DNA of 64,000 bases, from assembly GCF_000006945.2 (NCBI RefSeq), contig NC_003197.2, positions 3,534,001 through 3,598,000 of the forward strand, written 5' to 3'. Shown here piece after piece: positions 1 through 9,522 of the stretch. The DNA is from Salmonella enterica subsp. enterica serovar Typhimurium str. LT2. Lineage in GTDB: Bacteria; Pseudomonadota; Gammaproteobacteria; Enterobacterales; Enterobacteriaceae. The position numbers were made by a program, and so were the translations under genes. The notes below the pieces were generated by a model. The model was not told the DNA's origin. It did no database searches and was given only the letters and a program-made list of their open reading frames with translations. The first letter of the stretch is position 1. Each line of letters starts with the position of its first letter.

Positions 1-234
1 GGAACCGGAATCGCTTATGTGCCGCTGATGTGGGTGATCGATGAGATCAATCGTGGCGATCTGGAGATCCTGCTGCCTCGCTATCAGTCCGATCCCCGTC
101 CGGTGTACGCGCTGTACACCGAAAAAGATAAGCTGCCGCTTAAAGTGCAGGTAGTGATTAACGCGTTAACTGACTATTTTGTCGATGTCGCACACCTGTT
201 TCAGGGAATGCACGGGCGAGGGAAAGAAAAATAA
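1..234 (+). CDS. aaeR: LysR-family regulator AaeR, C-terminal end (partial)
   Basis: The frame is open from the first base and stops with TAA at 232-234, giving the last 77 residues of a LysR-type regulator. The visible part is the end of the effector-binding domain (GIAYVPLMWV, then a strand-rich stretch and a Lys/Arg-rich tail). Placement tail-to-tail with tldD and the close likeness to the E. coli AaeR C-terminus support the name. AaeR activates the aaeXAB aromatic carboxylic acid efflux operon. The DNA-binding domain lies outside the window, so the assignment rests on the tail and on synteny. Confidence 0.85.
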   Translation, partial: GTGIAYVPLMWVIDEINRGDLEILLPRYQSDPRPVYALYTEKDKLPLKVQVVINALTDYFVDVAHLFQGMHGRGKEK

Positions 235-289
235 AAACACCGGGTAATTGCTGAAGACGATTGTAGGTCAGATGCCACCCGACGCAGAC

Positions 290-352
290 ATTGCCTGATG
301 GCGCTGCGCTTATCAGGCCTGGGCGGCACACACCACAGGCCTGATAAGGCGG
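290..352. repeat. REP element pair (BIME) between aaeR and tldD
   Basis: Two inverted palindromic units: TTGCCTGATGGCGCTGCGCT followed by TATCAGGCC, and the opposing unit AGGCCTGATAAGGCG. This is the classic enterobacterial REP (PU) architecture in a convergent intergenic gap. Such elements stabilise upstream mRNA or bind gyrase, IHF or Pol I. No further function can be read from the sequence. Confidence 0.8.
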
Positions 353-356
353 ACAG

Positions 357-1802
357 TTATGCGGTGCCGCCAACCGTCAGGTTATCGACTTTCAGCGTCG
401 GCTGGCCTACGCCTACCGGCAGACTTTGACCCTCTTTACCGCAGACCCCCACCCCGTTATCCAGCTTAAGGTCGTTGCCGACCATGGAGATCTGTTGCAT
501 CGTTTCAATGCCTGATCCAATCAACGTCGCGCCCTTCACCGGCGTCGTGACTTTGCCGTTTTCAATCAGATACGCTTCCGAGGTAGAGAACACAAACTTG
601 CCGGAGGTGATATCCACCTGACCGCCGCCAAAGTTAGGCGCATAGATGCCGTATTCAACGGATTCGATAATTTCCTGCGGCGTTGACTGCCCCGCCAACA
701 TATAGGTATTCGTCATACGCGGCATCGGCAGATGCGCATAAGATTCGCGACGCCCGTTACCGGTCGGCGCAGCGCCCATCAGGCGCGCATTCAGCTTGTC
801 CTGCATGTATCCTTTCAGTACGCCATTTTCAATCAATACGTTGTACTGGCCTGGCGTACCTTCATCATCGATAGCAACGGAGCCGCGACGGTTCATCATT
901 GTGCCGTCATCCACTACGGTGCAAAGCGCGGAGGCAACCTGCTCGCCGATCTGACCGCTAAATACAGACGTCCCACGACGGTTAAAATCACCTTCCAGCC
1001 CGTGCCCGACCGCTTCGTGCAGCAATACGCCCGGCCACCCGGCGCCCAGAACCACCGGTAACGTCCCCGCTGGCGCAGCGACCGCGGAGAGATTAACCAG
1101 CGCCATGCGTACCGCTTCTTTCGCCCACGCGTCAGCGCGAACCTCGCCGTCGAGATCGGCAAGAAAATACTCATAACCAAAGCGACCGCCGCCGCCGCTG
1201 GCGCCGCGCTCGCGTTTACCGTCTTCTTCCACCTGCACGCTAACGGACAAACGCACCAGTGGACGGACATCCGCCGCCAGCGTCCCGTCGGTCGCCGCCA
1301 CGAGGATTAATTCATATACGCCGGTCAGGCTGGCGTTAACTTCCTGCACGCGTTTATCGGCTTCTCGCGCCGCTTTATCAACGCGTCTGAGGATATCCAG
1401 CTTCTCTTCGCGGCTCATACTTTGCAGCGGATCAAGGGTGGTGTAGAGCGGCTGATGCGCTACGGCGGCGAGCGTTTTTACCTTGCCTTCGCCGTTCTCG
1501 CGTACAATGGTTCGCGCTGCCTGCGCACTCTGCTCCAGCGCCAGGAGGCTTATCTGATCAGCATAAGCAAAACCGGTTTTTTCGCCGCTAATGGCGCGAA
1601 CGCCAACGCCCTGGTCGATATTATATGAACCATCTTTAATGATGCGGTCTTCTAAAACCCAGGATTCGTGATAGCTCGACTGAAAATAGAGGTCGCCATA
1701 ATCAAGACGGCGTTCGGCCAGTTGGCCCAAAATAGCGAACAGATCCTGATGGTTCAGGCCATTCGCCGCTAGCAATTGTTCACTTACCAGGTTCAGACTC
1801 AT
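357..1802 (-). CDS. tldD: TldD, metalloprotease subunit of TldD/TldE
   Basis: 481 residues, the same length as E. coli TldD. The zinc-binding HExxxH motif is visible as LLHEAVGHG near residue 262, after the N-terminal alpha/beta domain. With TldE (PmbA, encoded elsewhere) it forms a cytoplasmic heterodimeric protease that degrades unfolded peptides. It matures microcin B17 and helps degrade the CcdA antitoxin. It is the last gene of the mreB-mreC-mreD-maf-rng-yhdP-tldD run and has a REP element on each side. All motifs look intact. Confidence 0.97.
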   Translation of the reverse strand: MSLNLVSEQLLAANGLNHQDLFAILGQLAERRLDYGDLYFQSSYHESWVLEDRIIKDGSYNIDQGVGVRAISGEKTGFAYADQISLLALEQSAQAARTIVRENGEGKVKTLAAVAHQPLYTTLDPLQSMSREEKLDILRRVDKAAREADKRVQEVNASLTGVYELILVAATDGTLAADVRPLVRLSVSVQVEEDGKRERGASGGGGRFGYEYFLADLDGEVRADAWAKEAVRMALVNLSAVAAPAGTLPVVLGAGWPGVLLHEAVGHGLEGDFNRRGTSVFSGQIGEQVASALCTVVDDGTMMNRRGSVAIDDEGTPGQYNVLIENGVLKGYMQDKLNARLMGAAPTGNGRRESYAHLPMPRMTNTYMLAGQSTPQEIIESVEYGIYAPNFGGGQVDITSGKFVFSTSEAYLIENGKVTTPVKGATLIGSGIETMQQISMVGNDLKLDNGVGVCGKEGQSLPVGVGQPTLKVDNLTVGGTA

Positions 1803-1825
1803 CGTTTTTGCTACTCATTGATTTC

Positions 1826-1904
1826 TGCCGGATGGCGGTTCACGCCTTATCCGGACTACGTTGTTAGATTGTGCAAACCGGATAAACGCAGCGCCGTCCG
1901 GCAT
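1826..1904. repeat. REP element pair between yhdP and tldD
   Basis: Two REP palindromes, TGCCGGATGGCGG...CGCCTTATCCGG at 1826-1856 and AACCGGATAAACGCAGCGCC...GTCCGGCAT at 1876-1904, in inverted orientation inside the 144-base gap between two co-directional genes. The units differ in sequence type from the pair at 290-352 (Y/Z-type GCCGGATG rather than GCCTGATG). Confidence 0.8.
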
Positions 1905-1946
1905 GACTATTTACTGAGAGTGGGGCAATTCCTCGCCCCCGTCAAA

Positions 1947-4900
1947 TCATTGCTGGCTTTCTTTTCTCGGTTGGCGCAGAACTTCGTTGATCTGCGGCGC
2001 ATCGACCGGACCGGTAATGCGATAACGCAGAATGGAGACCTTGCTCCATAGCGGCCCCAACACTTTACTGGCGGCAAATACCGCCGCGCCGACAATCGGG
2101 TTAACGGCAAACGCGGCGGCGACGCCCACGGTGGCGGAAATTTCCGGCGCGACAACGGCCTCCATATCAAGACGACGACGCACCAGATCAACAGAACCTT
2201 TCATTGCAATATCCGCTTCCAGCCCATCCACCAGCGTATCGTCAGTATGTAGGACGCCATCTTTAATCCACGCGGTACTATGAATAGAGTCGAAATAGAA
2301 GCCCTCGCTAAAGGTATCTCTGAAGTCAAACCGCAGCTTACGCAGCAACGCATCAAAACTGAGCAGCCGCAGTAGCTGTCCGGCATGACCGCTACTGAGA
2401 TCAGTAAACTCGCCTTTACCCAGACGCGTGCGTAAAATCCCGTTGAGCGTGGCTTCATCAGGTTGCCAGGGCGGGTTTCGCCAGTGCAGATCGTAATCTA
2501 CGTTAAAAGACGCGTTCTGGATTGGCGTCGAGATACCGAAGAACCCGGCAGCCGTGTCGAGGTTACTACCATGCAGACTACCTTTCAGCGAGGTTCGTTC
2601 ATTACCCGGCGCATTCACCCACTCGCCGTTCGCTTTCAAACGGGCGAATCCGGTATCGATCAGGCCATTCGCCAGAGTCAGCGTATTGCCTTTGATGGCG
2701 AAATCGCCATCAATACGCCCATATTTTTGCCCCCATAGCCAGCACTCTTCGCAGCGAAGCTGTAAGTCCGGCCAGCCACGGAAGCTAATCGTGTTCGCCG
2801 AAGCCAACGGCGATGTCGGCGTTGGTGACGAGGCGTGCGTTTTTGCGACGCCAGGGTTGTAGTACAGGTACTTAATGTTCGCCAGCCACGGCGCATGGTT
2901 GCGCATGAGCAGCGTGGCGTTCACCTCACGGCCCTGCGCTTCAATTTTTGTTCCGTTCAGCGAGGGGGCTGAAACGACGCTCAAATTGTTCCACTGCTGA
3001 CCGCCCAGCGATAGCGCGGGAGTACGCAACGTGACGCGTTGAGGAAACTCGGCCGAACTGCTCACGTTATCCGCCGCGCCTTTCTGGAATAACGCCAGCC
3101 ATTGCGCGCCATCCAGCGCCGGCAGATTGAGCTCAACGCCTTGTTGAGCAGGTAATGGCGGAATCGTCCGGCTGTCCGTCGTCCAGATAGCCCGATCCAA
3201 CGTCAGCTTCTGATTTAATAACCAGCGGCTGTTAAAGTGATTTTTACTCCCTGCGCTCCCCGTTAGCGCAAAACTTTTCAGGTTGCCGTCAGCCTGAATG
3301 TTCACCGGAATGGCTTCGCCTGCGGGTTTATTTAGCGGAGAAGGTAAGTGACTGCTCACATTTCTCAGATCGCCATTCAGCTCGATGTGATAAGTGGTGT
3401 CAGCGTGATACGGAAGATCGATGCCGACTTTACCATTCCACGTCACGCTGCCGCTCAGGGCGTCATTCAGTTGCGGCGGTAAGACGCCCATACGCGTTGG
3501 CTGCCAGTTACCGTTCAGGTTGACGGCGACCTGATAGGCTTTTGCCCCTTCCGTCGTACTGAAATCCAGGTTCAGCGGCTGATTAAACCAGTTTGCCGTC
3601 AGCGGCCCGCTTTTTAGCGCGCCATTCACAAAGCTGAATTTACCGTTCAGATTTTTGAGCGTGCTGTTTAGCGGCTTAATAAACAGACTGTTATTACGCA
3701 ACGAGACATCACCCTCAGCGGTAACCTGTTCGCCATCCAGCGGAATATCAAGATGTAAGCGAGCATTCACATCGCCATCTAACTGGAGCTCCGCCAGCGT
3801 CGAGCCAAGCGAGTCTTTTAGTGGCGTCTCGTCGAAATAAGGCCCAACGGCTTTTCCCGGCCCGTTAATATCGGCATCAATGAGCAGTTTCTCTTTGGAA
3901 TAATCCGGAATCGCCGCCGCGAGTTTGCTGGCCTTCACCCCGCCCAAATCGACGCTATCCGAACGCATCCACAGGCCGTCGTTCAGGAAATCCAGTTCAA
4001 TGTTGAGATTTTTTAGCGCCGGCCAGTCGGGTTGAAAGGCAAACGTCGCATTGCGTAGCGGCACCAGCACTTCAAACTGACCTTCGTTATGCTTATAGGG
4101 AAAGAGGTGCGGGTTACCACCGTAAACCAACGTGGCGTTATCCGCCTCGCCGCCCTGAATTGCGCCGCTAAGGTAATCGACCAGCGCTTTGCCCATCAGG
4201 TTTTCCGGAAAATAGCGCCACGCCTGAGATCCATCGTCGGTACTGATTCCGGCCAGAATACCCAGCCACGGTTCGTCGCCCGTCGGTTGCAGATAGCGGA
4301 ACCCGCCGCGCGCGTGTACCGCCTTTGCTTTGACGTCAATGTCGCGGCCATCAAGCTGAAAGCCGTTCTCATTCTTCAACCAACTAAGCGTCGCGACGCC
4401 GTTTTCAATTTCCAGCGGCGCGCGAAAAACGGTTTCATAGGGCATCTTAGCCTGCTGCATCGCAACCTTCATCTGCCCGTCTTCTACGCTTCCCGCCAGC
4501 GTACCGGAAAAATGTTCCGCGCCGGGCAACAGCTTCCACTGTTTCCAGGCAAGATTTTCCCACGATGCCTGAAAACGCGTTTTTTCGGTGGCCTGTAGCG
4601 GAATATCCAGCGCCAGTGTGGCGATCTTTCCGCTCGGCTGCGTAGCCTGCCATATTTCGCCCAGCACAGGCGACAGTTTAGCCGCCAGCGGACGTAATGC
4701 TTCCAGCCCCGCCAGTTCAAGATTACTGGCGCGAATGCGTAGCTCATCGCTACGTGTGTGATTCTCGCCGCCGACGTCCTGCTGCGGGAGCCAGGCCACG
4801 GTTAAGGCTCCGCTCGGCCAGGGTTTACCATCAAGCGTAATCCGTGTGTCCGGAATATAAAACTGCCAGCCCGGCTGCTCACGGCTAATCTGCGCCGTCA

Positions 4901-5768
4901 GGTTATCGACAGACAACGTGTGCGTCGTGTTATCGCCCAACCAGCTTGCGCCGCCCTGTTTCAGCCAGACGTCTCCTCCGGCGATTTCACCTTTACTGAG
5001 CGTCATCCAGCCTTCCAGACTGAAACGCGCCGTCTGGAGCGCCACATTATCCTGCATCCATTTGCCCAGCCACGGCTTGACGTCAATATCGTCGGCCTGT
5101 AACCAGACTCTGCCGTTATTTAGCAAACCGTCGTCATCGCGTAAATCCATCCGCACCTGCATCACGCCGTGCTGCCCGGTCAGGCTGGAGAGACTGACCT
5201 CGCCTTCGGCGCGGTGCCGCTCTTTGCCGTTTAGCCAGGTAAGCTGTGGGATCGCCAGCTCCGCGCGTTGTCCGGAAAGCGTCAGAAAACTGATTTGGCT
5301 ATCGCGCAGATCGAAATGATCGAACTGCCGCAGGAAAAGATCGCTTAAACGGCTGGTTTCGATGCCTTCGCCGTCGCTGCTTTGAAGAGGCGTGTTGGTG
5401 CGGAAATTGAGTTGCCAGAAGGTCAGGTCGCGAAACTGCCAGCGCATATGCAACAGGCTTTGCCAGACGTCCAGCGCCAGCGTAACGCGTTTTATCGACA
5501 GTTCGCCGCCATCTTTCAGGGCGGCATGAATATTATGCGCTTCCAGCGTAGGGCCAAAATTTTGCCAGCTTGCGGAGAGTTGGCTGGCGGCCACCGGCAC
5601 GCCGGTCACAGACTCAATTTTATTCAGGATAGCCGGACGCCAGGCGTCAAGATGAGGCAACGCCAGGCGCAGCCCGCTAACCAGCAGCGCTGCAATGACG
5701 ATGAGCGCGGCTCCAGTGAGCAATAAAATCCCCGGCAATCGCCTCACGCGTCTCTCCTTGTCTGCCAA
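1947..5768 (-). CDS. yhdP: YhdP, AsmA-like envelope phospholipid transport protein
   Basis: 1273 residues (E. coli 1266). A short basic N-terminus (ADKERRVRRL) precedes one membrane segment at about residues 13-35, followed by a very long beta-rich periplasmic region and a DUF3971/AsmA-like C-terminus. YhdP is one of the bridge-like AsmA proteins (with TamB and YdbH) that move phospholipid from the inner to the outer membrane. It also affects enterobacterial common antigen function at the outer membrane. It lies between rng and tldD in the same transcriptional direction. No frameshift is seen over its full length. Confidence 0.96.
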   Translation of the reverse strand: MADKERRVRRLPGILLLTGAALIVIAALLVSGLRLALPHLDAWRPAILNKIESVTGVPVAASQLSASWQNFGPTLEAHNIHAALKDGGELSIKRVTLALDVWQSLLHMRWQFRDLTFWQLNFRTNTPLQSSDGEGIETSRLSDLFLRQFDHFDLRDSQISFLTLSGQRAELAIPQLTWLNGKERHRAEGEVSLSSLTGQHGVMQVRMDLRDDDGLLNNGRVWLQADDIDVKPWLGKWMQDNVALQTARFSLEGWMTLSKGEIAGGDVWLKQGGASWLGDNTTHTLSVDNLTAQISREQPGWQFYIPDTRITLDGKPWPSGALTVAWLPQQDVGGENHTRSDELRIRASNLELAGLEALRPLAAKLSPVLGEIWQATQPSGKIATLALDIPLQATEKTRFQASWENLAWKQWKLLPGAEHFSGTLAGSVEDGQMKVAMQQAKMPYETVFRAPLEIENGVATLSWLKNENGFQLDGRDIDVKAKAVHARGGFRYLQPTGDEPWLGILAGISTDDGSQAWRYFPENLMGKALVDYLSGAIQGGEADNATLVYGGNPHLFPYKHNEGQFEVLVPLRNATFAFQPDWPALKNLNIELDFLNDGLWMRSDSVDLGGVKASKLAAAIPDYSKEKLLIDADINGPGKAVGPYFDETPLKDSLGSTLAELQLDGDVNARLHLDIPLDGEQVTAEGDVSLRNNSLFIKPLNSTLKNLNGKFSFVNGALKSGPLTANWFNQPLNLDFSTTEGAKAYQVAVNLNGNWQPTRMGVLPPQLNDALSGSVTWNGKVGIDLPYHADTTYHIELNGDLRNVSSHLPSPLNKPAGEAIPVNIQADGNLKSFALTGSAGSKNHFNSRWLLNQKLTLDRAIWTTDSRTIPPLPAQQGVELNLPALDGAQWLALFQKGAADNVSSSAEFPQRVTLRTPALSLGGQQWNNLSVVSAPSLNGTKIEAQGREVNATLLMRNHAPWLANIKYLYYNPGVAKTHASSPTPTSPLASANTISFRGWPDLQLRCEECWLWGQKYGRIDGDFAIKGNTLTLANGLIDTGFARLKANGEWVNAPGNERTSLKGSLHGSNLDTAAGFFGISTPIQNASFNVDYDLHWRNPPWQPDEATLNGILRTRLGKGEFTDLSSGHAGQLLRLLSFDALLRKLRFDFRDTFSEGFYFDSIHSTAWIKDGVLHTDDTLVDGLEADIAMKGSVDLVRRRLDMEAVVAPEISATVGVAAAFAVNPIVGAAVFAASKVLGPLWSKVSILRYRITGPVDAPQINEVLRQPRKESQQ

Positions 5769-5791
5769 AAAATACGACTCACAACCTTGCT

Positions 5792-5828
5792 TTGCCGGAC
5801 GGCGGCGTGAACGCCTTATCCGGCCTGC
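5792..5828. repeat. Single REP element between rng and yhdP
   Basis: One REP palindrome (TTGCCGGACGGCGGCGTGAA, then CGCCTTATCCGGCC) in the 85-base gap between rng and yhdP. It is the third REP locus in the first 6 kb, all of them in the gaps of the gene run downstream of mreBCD. Confidence 0.75.
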
Positions 5829-5853
5829 AAATACTCGTACGGGTCGCGGTCTT

Positions 5854-7323
5854 TTACATCATTACGACGTCAAACTGCTCCTGGTTATAAAGCGGTTCGA
5901 CCTGAACTTTAACCTGTTTGCCGACAAAGATTTCGACTTCCGCCAGCGCGTGTGATTCTTCGCCTTTCAGCGCTTCCGCCACCGCAGGAGAAGCATAAAC
6001 CAGGAAGCGATCGGAGTCATAAGCGTGATGAACACGTACAATTTCACGCATGATCTCATAGCAGACGGTTTCCACCGTTTTTACCGTCCCGCGGCCATGA
6101 CAGGTTGGACATTCGTTACAAAGCACATGTTCCACGCTTTCACGAGTCCGTTTACGGGTCATTTCCACCAGCCCCAGCGGCGAAAAACCGTTAATACTGG
6201 TTTTCACGCGATCCTTACTTAACGCCTGTTCCAGCGAATGCAGCACCCGGCGGCGATGATCTTCATTATTCATGTCGATAAAATCGATAATGATAATGCC
6301 GCCCAGATTACGCAGGCGTAGCTGGCGGGCAATGGCCTGAGTCGCTTCAATATTGGTATTAAAAATGGTGTCGTCGAGATTACGGTGTCCGACAAACGCG
6401 CCGGTATTGATATCTACCGTCGTCATCGCTTCGGTTTGGTCGATAATCAGATAACCGCCAGACTTGAGTTCAACCTTACGCTCCAGCGCGCGCTGGATCT
6501 CATTTTCCACGTCATAAAGATCGAAGATCGGCTGATGGCCACTGTAATGCTCCAGCTTACTGGTCATTTCCGGGATGTATTCTGCGGTAAACTCCAGCAG
6601 CGACTCATAGGTCAGACGTGAGTCGACGCGAATTCGGTCCAACTGCGCATCGGCGAAATCGCGCAGCACGCGCTGCGCCAGCGCCAGTTCGCCATACATC
6701 TGGTAGCGCGTTTGCGGACGCTTTTTGCGCTCCATTACTTTCGTCCAGACGCGCTTGAGATAGGCGGCGTCAGACGCGAGATCCTCTTCACACACGCCTT
6801 CCGCTGCGGTACGAATAATAAACCCGCCCTGTTCGTCGCAGTATTCCGCCACCACCTTTTTCAGGCGCTCGCGTTCACTTTCGCTTTCGATGCGCTGGGA
6901 AACGCCAACGTGTGACGCGCCGGGCATAAAAACAAGGTAACGGGAGGGCAACGTGATGTCCGTGGTCAAACGCGCGCCTTTCGTGCCGAGCGGATCTTTC
7001 ACTACCTGCACCATCAGATCCTGTCCCTGACGCACCAGTTCGGAGATATCGCGCACGGTAAACTGTTTTTGCTCGTCGCCCGCCACGCATTCGGTATGCG
7101 GCATAATGTCGGAAGCGTGAAGAAATGCGGCTTTATCCAGCCCAATATCTACAAAAGCCGCCTGCATACCTGGAAGTACACGACTTACACGACCTTTGTA
7201 GATATTGCCTACGATTCCGCGTCGCGCTTCGCGCTCAATATGGATTTCCTGAAGAATACCGCCATCAATGTACGCCACGCGCGTTTCCGATGGCGTTACG
7301 TTTACCAACAATTCAGCCGTCAT
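5854..7323 (-). CDS. rng: Ribonuclease G
   Basis: 489 residues from the ATG at 7323, which has AAAGGGA just upstream. A GTG six codons further up is in frame but is not the start used in E. coli. An S1-like RNA-binding domain is near the N-terminus, and the metal-binding aspartates of the RNase E/G catalytic domain sit in IIIIDFIDMNNEDHR. The zinc-link CxxC-type motif CNECPTCHGRG follows. RNase G matures the 5' end of 16S rRNA and degrades some mRNAs (adhE, eno). Its start overlaps the end of maf by 11 bases, suggesting translational coupling. Confidence 0.97.
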   Translation of the reverse strand: MTAELLVNVTPSETRVAYIDGGILQEIHIEREARRGIVGNIYKGRVSRVLPGMQAAFVDIGLDKAAFLHASDIMPHTECVAGDEQKQFTVRDISELVRQGQDLMVQVVKDPLGTKGARLTTDITLPSRYLVFMPGASHVGVSQRIESESERERLKKVVAEYCDEQGGFIIRTAAEGVCEEDLASDAAYLKRVWTKVMERKKRPQTRYQMYGELALAQRVLRDFADAQLDRIRVDSRLTYESLLEFTAEYIPEMTSKLEHYSGHQPIFDLYDVENEIQRALERKVELKSGGYLIIDQTEAMTTVDINTGAFVGHRNLDDTIFNTNIEATQAIARQLRLRNLGGIIIIDFIDMNNEDHRRRVLHSLEQALSKDRVKTSINGFSPLGLVEMTRKRTRESVEHVLCNECPTCHGRGTVKTVETVCYEIMREIVRVHHAYDSDRFLVYASPAVAEALKGEESHALAEVEIFVGKQVKVQVEPLYNQEQFDVVMM

Positions 7324-7906
7324 GTTTATCCCTTTTATCACGCAGTGCGTTAAAATGACTCAACAACTCATACGTTTCAACCAGCGGTAAGCCGACCACG
7401 GCGTGATAGCTGCCATTTATCTTCCTGACAAAACAGCCACCCCGCCCCTGAATACCGTATGCACCTGCTTTATCTAAAGGCTCGCCGCTGGCGACATAGC
7501 CAGTAATATCCTGCGCAGAAAGCGTGCGGAAAGTCACCTCCGTTACCACCAGACAATCCAGCGTCTGCTGCGAGTCCGCAAGCGCAACAGCAGTCATCAC
7601 CTGATGCGTATTTCCGGAAAGCAAACGCAGCATTTCTGCGGCATGAGCGGCGTCGCGCGGCTTTTCCAGCACCTCGCCGTTTAACACGACTATCGTATCC
7701 GCGCCCAACACCGGCAGATCACGGGGAACCAGCGCCACGCCAGCCTGCGCCTTTTCGCGCGCCAGCCGAACAACATACTGCTGCGCGCTTTCCTGAGCAC
7801 GCCGTTGCTCTTCAATACCAGGCACGACCTGCTCGAATGAAAATCCAAGTTGAGTCAATAATTCCTGGCGACGCGGGGAACCGGAAGCAAGATACAGAGT
7901 TGTCAT
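7313..7906 (-). CDS. maf: Maf-family dTTP/UTP pyrophosphatase (YhdE)
   Basis: 197 residues, the family length. The N-terminal signature LASGSPRRQELL and the acidic patch LGADTIVVLNGEVLEKP are those of Maf house-cleaning nucleotide pyrophosphatases, which hydrolyse dTTP, UTP and modified nucleotides to monophosphates. It lies 8 bases downstream of mreD and overlaps rng, consistent with one mreBCD-maf-rng transcript. The ortholog in E. coli is YhdE. Confidence 0.95.
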   Translation of the reverse strand: MTTLYLASGSPRRQELLTQLGFSFEQVVPGIEEQRRAQESAQQYVVRLAREKAQAGVALVPRDLPVLGADTIVVLNGEVLEKPRDAAHAAEMLRLLSGNTHQVMTAVALADSQQTLDCLVVTEVTFRTLSAQDITGYVASGEPLDKAGAYGIQGRGGCFVRKINGSYHAVVGLPLVETYELLSHFNALRDKRDKHDG

Positions 7907-7914
7907 ATCGACCT

Positions 7915-8406
7915 TTATTGCACAGCAAACTGCTGGCGTACTTTACGCATCAGCAAAAAGAGCCAGGGCCACAGCACGCCATTGACTACACTACTCCAGA
8001 ACACTTCCGGTCTGAAAGAGACGTTGATCACTAAAAACTCGGCCCAGAAAACAATAATGTCCACGGCCAGTGAAAGCAACATTACCACCAGCGCCTGCTG
8101 CCAGAGCGCCAGGTTACGGAAGAGCTGGAATTTCAGAGCGACCAGATAGGCGACAATACTCATCGACAGAGCGCGCACGCCAAGTGTGGAACCGCTGATG
8201 AGATCAAGTATGGCACCCATCACAAATCCCGTCCCCACATTTACGCGGTGCGGCAGGGCCAGAATCCAGTACAGTAAGATGAGCAAAACCCAGTTTGGCC
8301 GGAAAACAATGATGTCGTCCGGCCAGGGCATGATTTGCAGCAACAGCGCAATAAGAAACGAGAGCCAGATAACCCAGCGCCCCTGGCTACGATAGCTCGC
8401 CACCAT
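7915..8406 (-). CDS. mreD: Rod shape-determining protein MreD
   Basis: 163 residues with about five to six hydrophobic segments and almost no soluble part, typical of MreD. It partners MreC, MreB, RodZ, RodA and PBP2 in the elongasome. The ATG at 8406 overlaps the mreC stop (TAATG). The next codon is GTG, which is the start annotated in E. coli (162 residues), so either start is possible and the protein differs by one residue. Confidence 0.95.
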   Translation of the reverse strand: MVASYRSQGRWVIWLSFLIALLLQIMPWPDDIIVFRPNWVLLILLYWILALPHRVNVGTGFVMGAILDLISGSTLGVRALSMSIVAYLVALKFQLFRNLALWQQALVVMLLSLAVDIIVFWAEFLVINVSFRPEVFWSSVVNGVLWPWLFLLMRKVRQQFAVQ

Positions 8407-9458
8407 TACCCTCCCGGCGCACGCGCAGGCGGCGTGGTCGCGCCCGAAGGCGATGGTTGCGTTGATACCGGCGCCGTCTGGCCCGCAGATGGCTGAGTAA
8501 TCCCCGTCGCCGGGTCCGGCACTGGCGCCGGCGGCCCCATCGCATCCGGAGAAGGCAACACCTGCGGCATCATCTGCATCAGGCGCTCATTGGCGACGCG
8601 GTGAACCTCTTCCGGCGTCATCGGATTGGCGCCGTTACGATCGGCTCCCCACAACAGCAGCAGATAGCGTAAACGCTGCAAACCCGCGGTTGGACGTGCC
8701 TGAATGACGGTATAGGCGCGCTGAGTGTCCAGCTTGACGGAGGAGACCACCGCCACCGGATACCCTTCCGGGAAACGCCCACCAAGTCCGGACGTTACCA
8801 GCACATCGCCAACGCGAATATCGGTATTGGCGGGCAGATGTTCAAGCTGAAGATCGTCAGTGCAGCCGTTACCGGCGGCAATCACGCGGATGTCATTGCG
8901 CAGTACCTGAATCGGCAGCGCATGAGTCGCATCGCAAATCAGCAGTACGCGACTGGTCAGTTTCGCCACGGCGACAACCTGCCCTACGACGCCTTTGTCG
9001 CTAATGACCGGTTGACCTTCATATACGCCATTAACGCTGCCTTTATCGATAACGACCTGATCGCTGTAAGGATCGTTAACCGTTGAAATAACCTGAGTCA
9101 CCATTTTCTGCTCGTCCTGACGCAGCGGCGACCCCAGCAGCTCGCGCAACCGCGCGTTCTCCTGTTTGTACTGCCCCAGCATCAGCAGGTCGCTGTTTTT
9201 TAGCAGTAATTCCTGGCGCAGCGCCCGATTTTCCAGCTCAAGCTGGTCGCGAGAAGCCAGCGTTTGCGACACGCTGTCGAGCAGTTCACGAGGGCCGTTT
9301 GAAATAAAATAGAAAGGACTGACGGCAGTGTCCATGTACGTTCGGATTTGACTGAACGTCCCCAGGCGGCTGTCGGCAATGATAACGCCGAGCGCCACCA
9401 GCACCGCCAGAATAAGGCGAATCTGTAGCGACGGGCCACGGCTAAAAATTGGCTTCAT
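8406..9458 (-). CDS. mreC: Rod shape-determining protein MreC
   Basis: 350 residues: cytoplasmic basic start, one membrane segment at about 12-30, a coiled-coil (SQTLASRDQLELENRALRQE) and the periplasmic beta domain. The tail is rich in Pro, Ala and Thr. E. coli MreC is 367 residues, and the difference lies in this low-complexity tail. MreC activates PBP2-RodA for cell-wall elongation. It is separated from mreB by 64 bases and coupled to mreD by stop/start overlap. Confidence 0.96.
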   Translation of the reverse strand: MKPIFSRGPSLQIRLILAVLVALGVIIADSRLGTFSQIRTYMDTAVSPFYFISNGPRELLDSVSQTLASRDQLELENRALRQELLLKNSDLLMLGQYKQENARLRELLGSPLRQDEQKMVTQVISTVNDPYSDQVVIDKGSVNGVYEGQPVISDKGVVGQVVAVAKLTSRVLLICDATHALPIQVLRNDIRVIAAGNGCTDDLQLEHLPANTDIRVGDVLVTSGLGGRFPEGYPVAVVSSVKLDTQRAYTVIQARPTAGLQRLRYLLLLWGADRNGANPMTPEEVHRVANERLMQMMPQVLPSPDAMGPPAPVPDPATGITQPSAGQTAPVSTQPSPSGATTPPARAPGG

Positions 9459-9522
9459 AGGCTATGCGTATTCTCGCGTCGGAGAGGCAGGACAATCCAG
9501 GGATAATCCTGCCCGTATCCAA

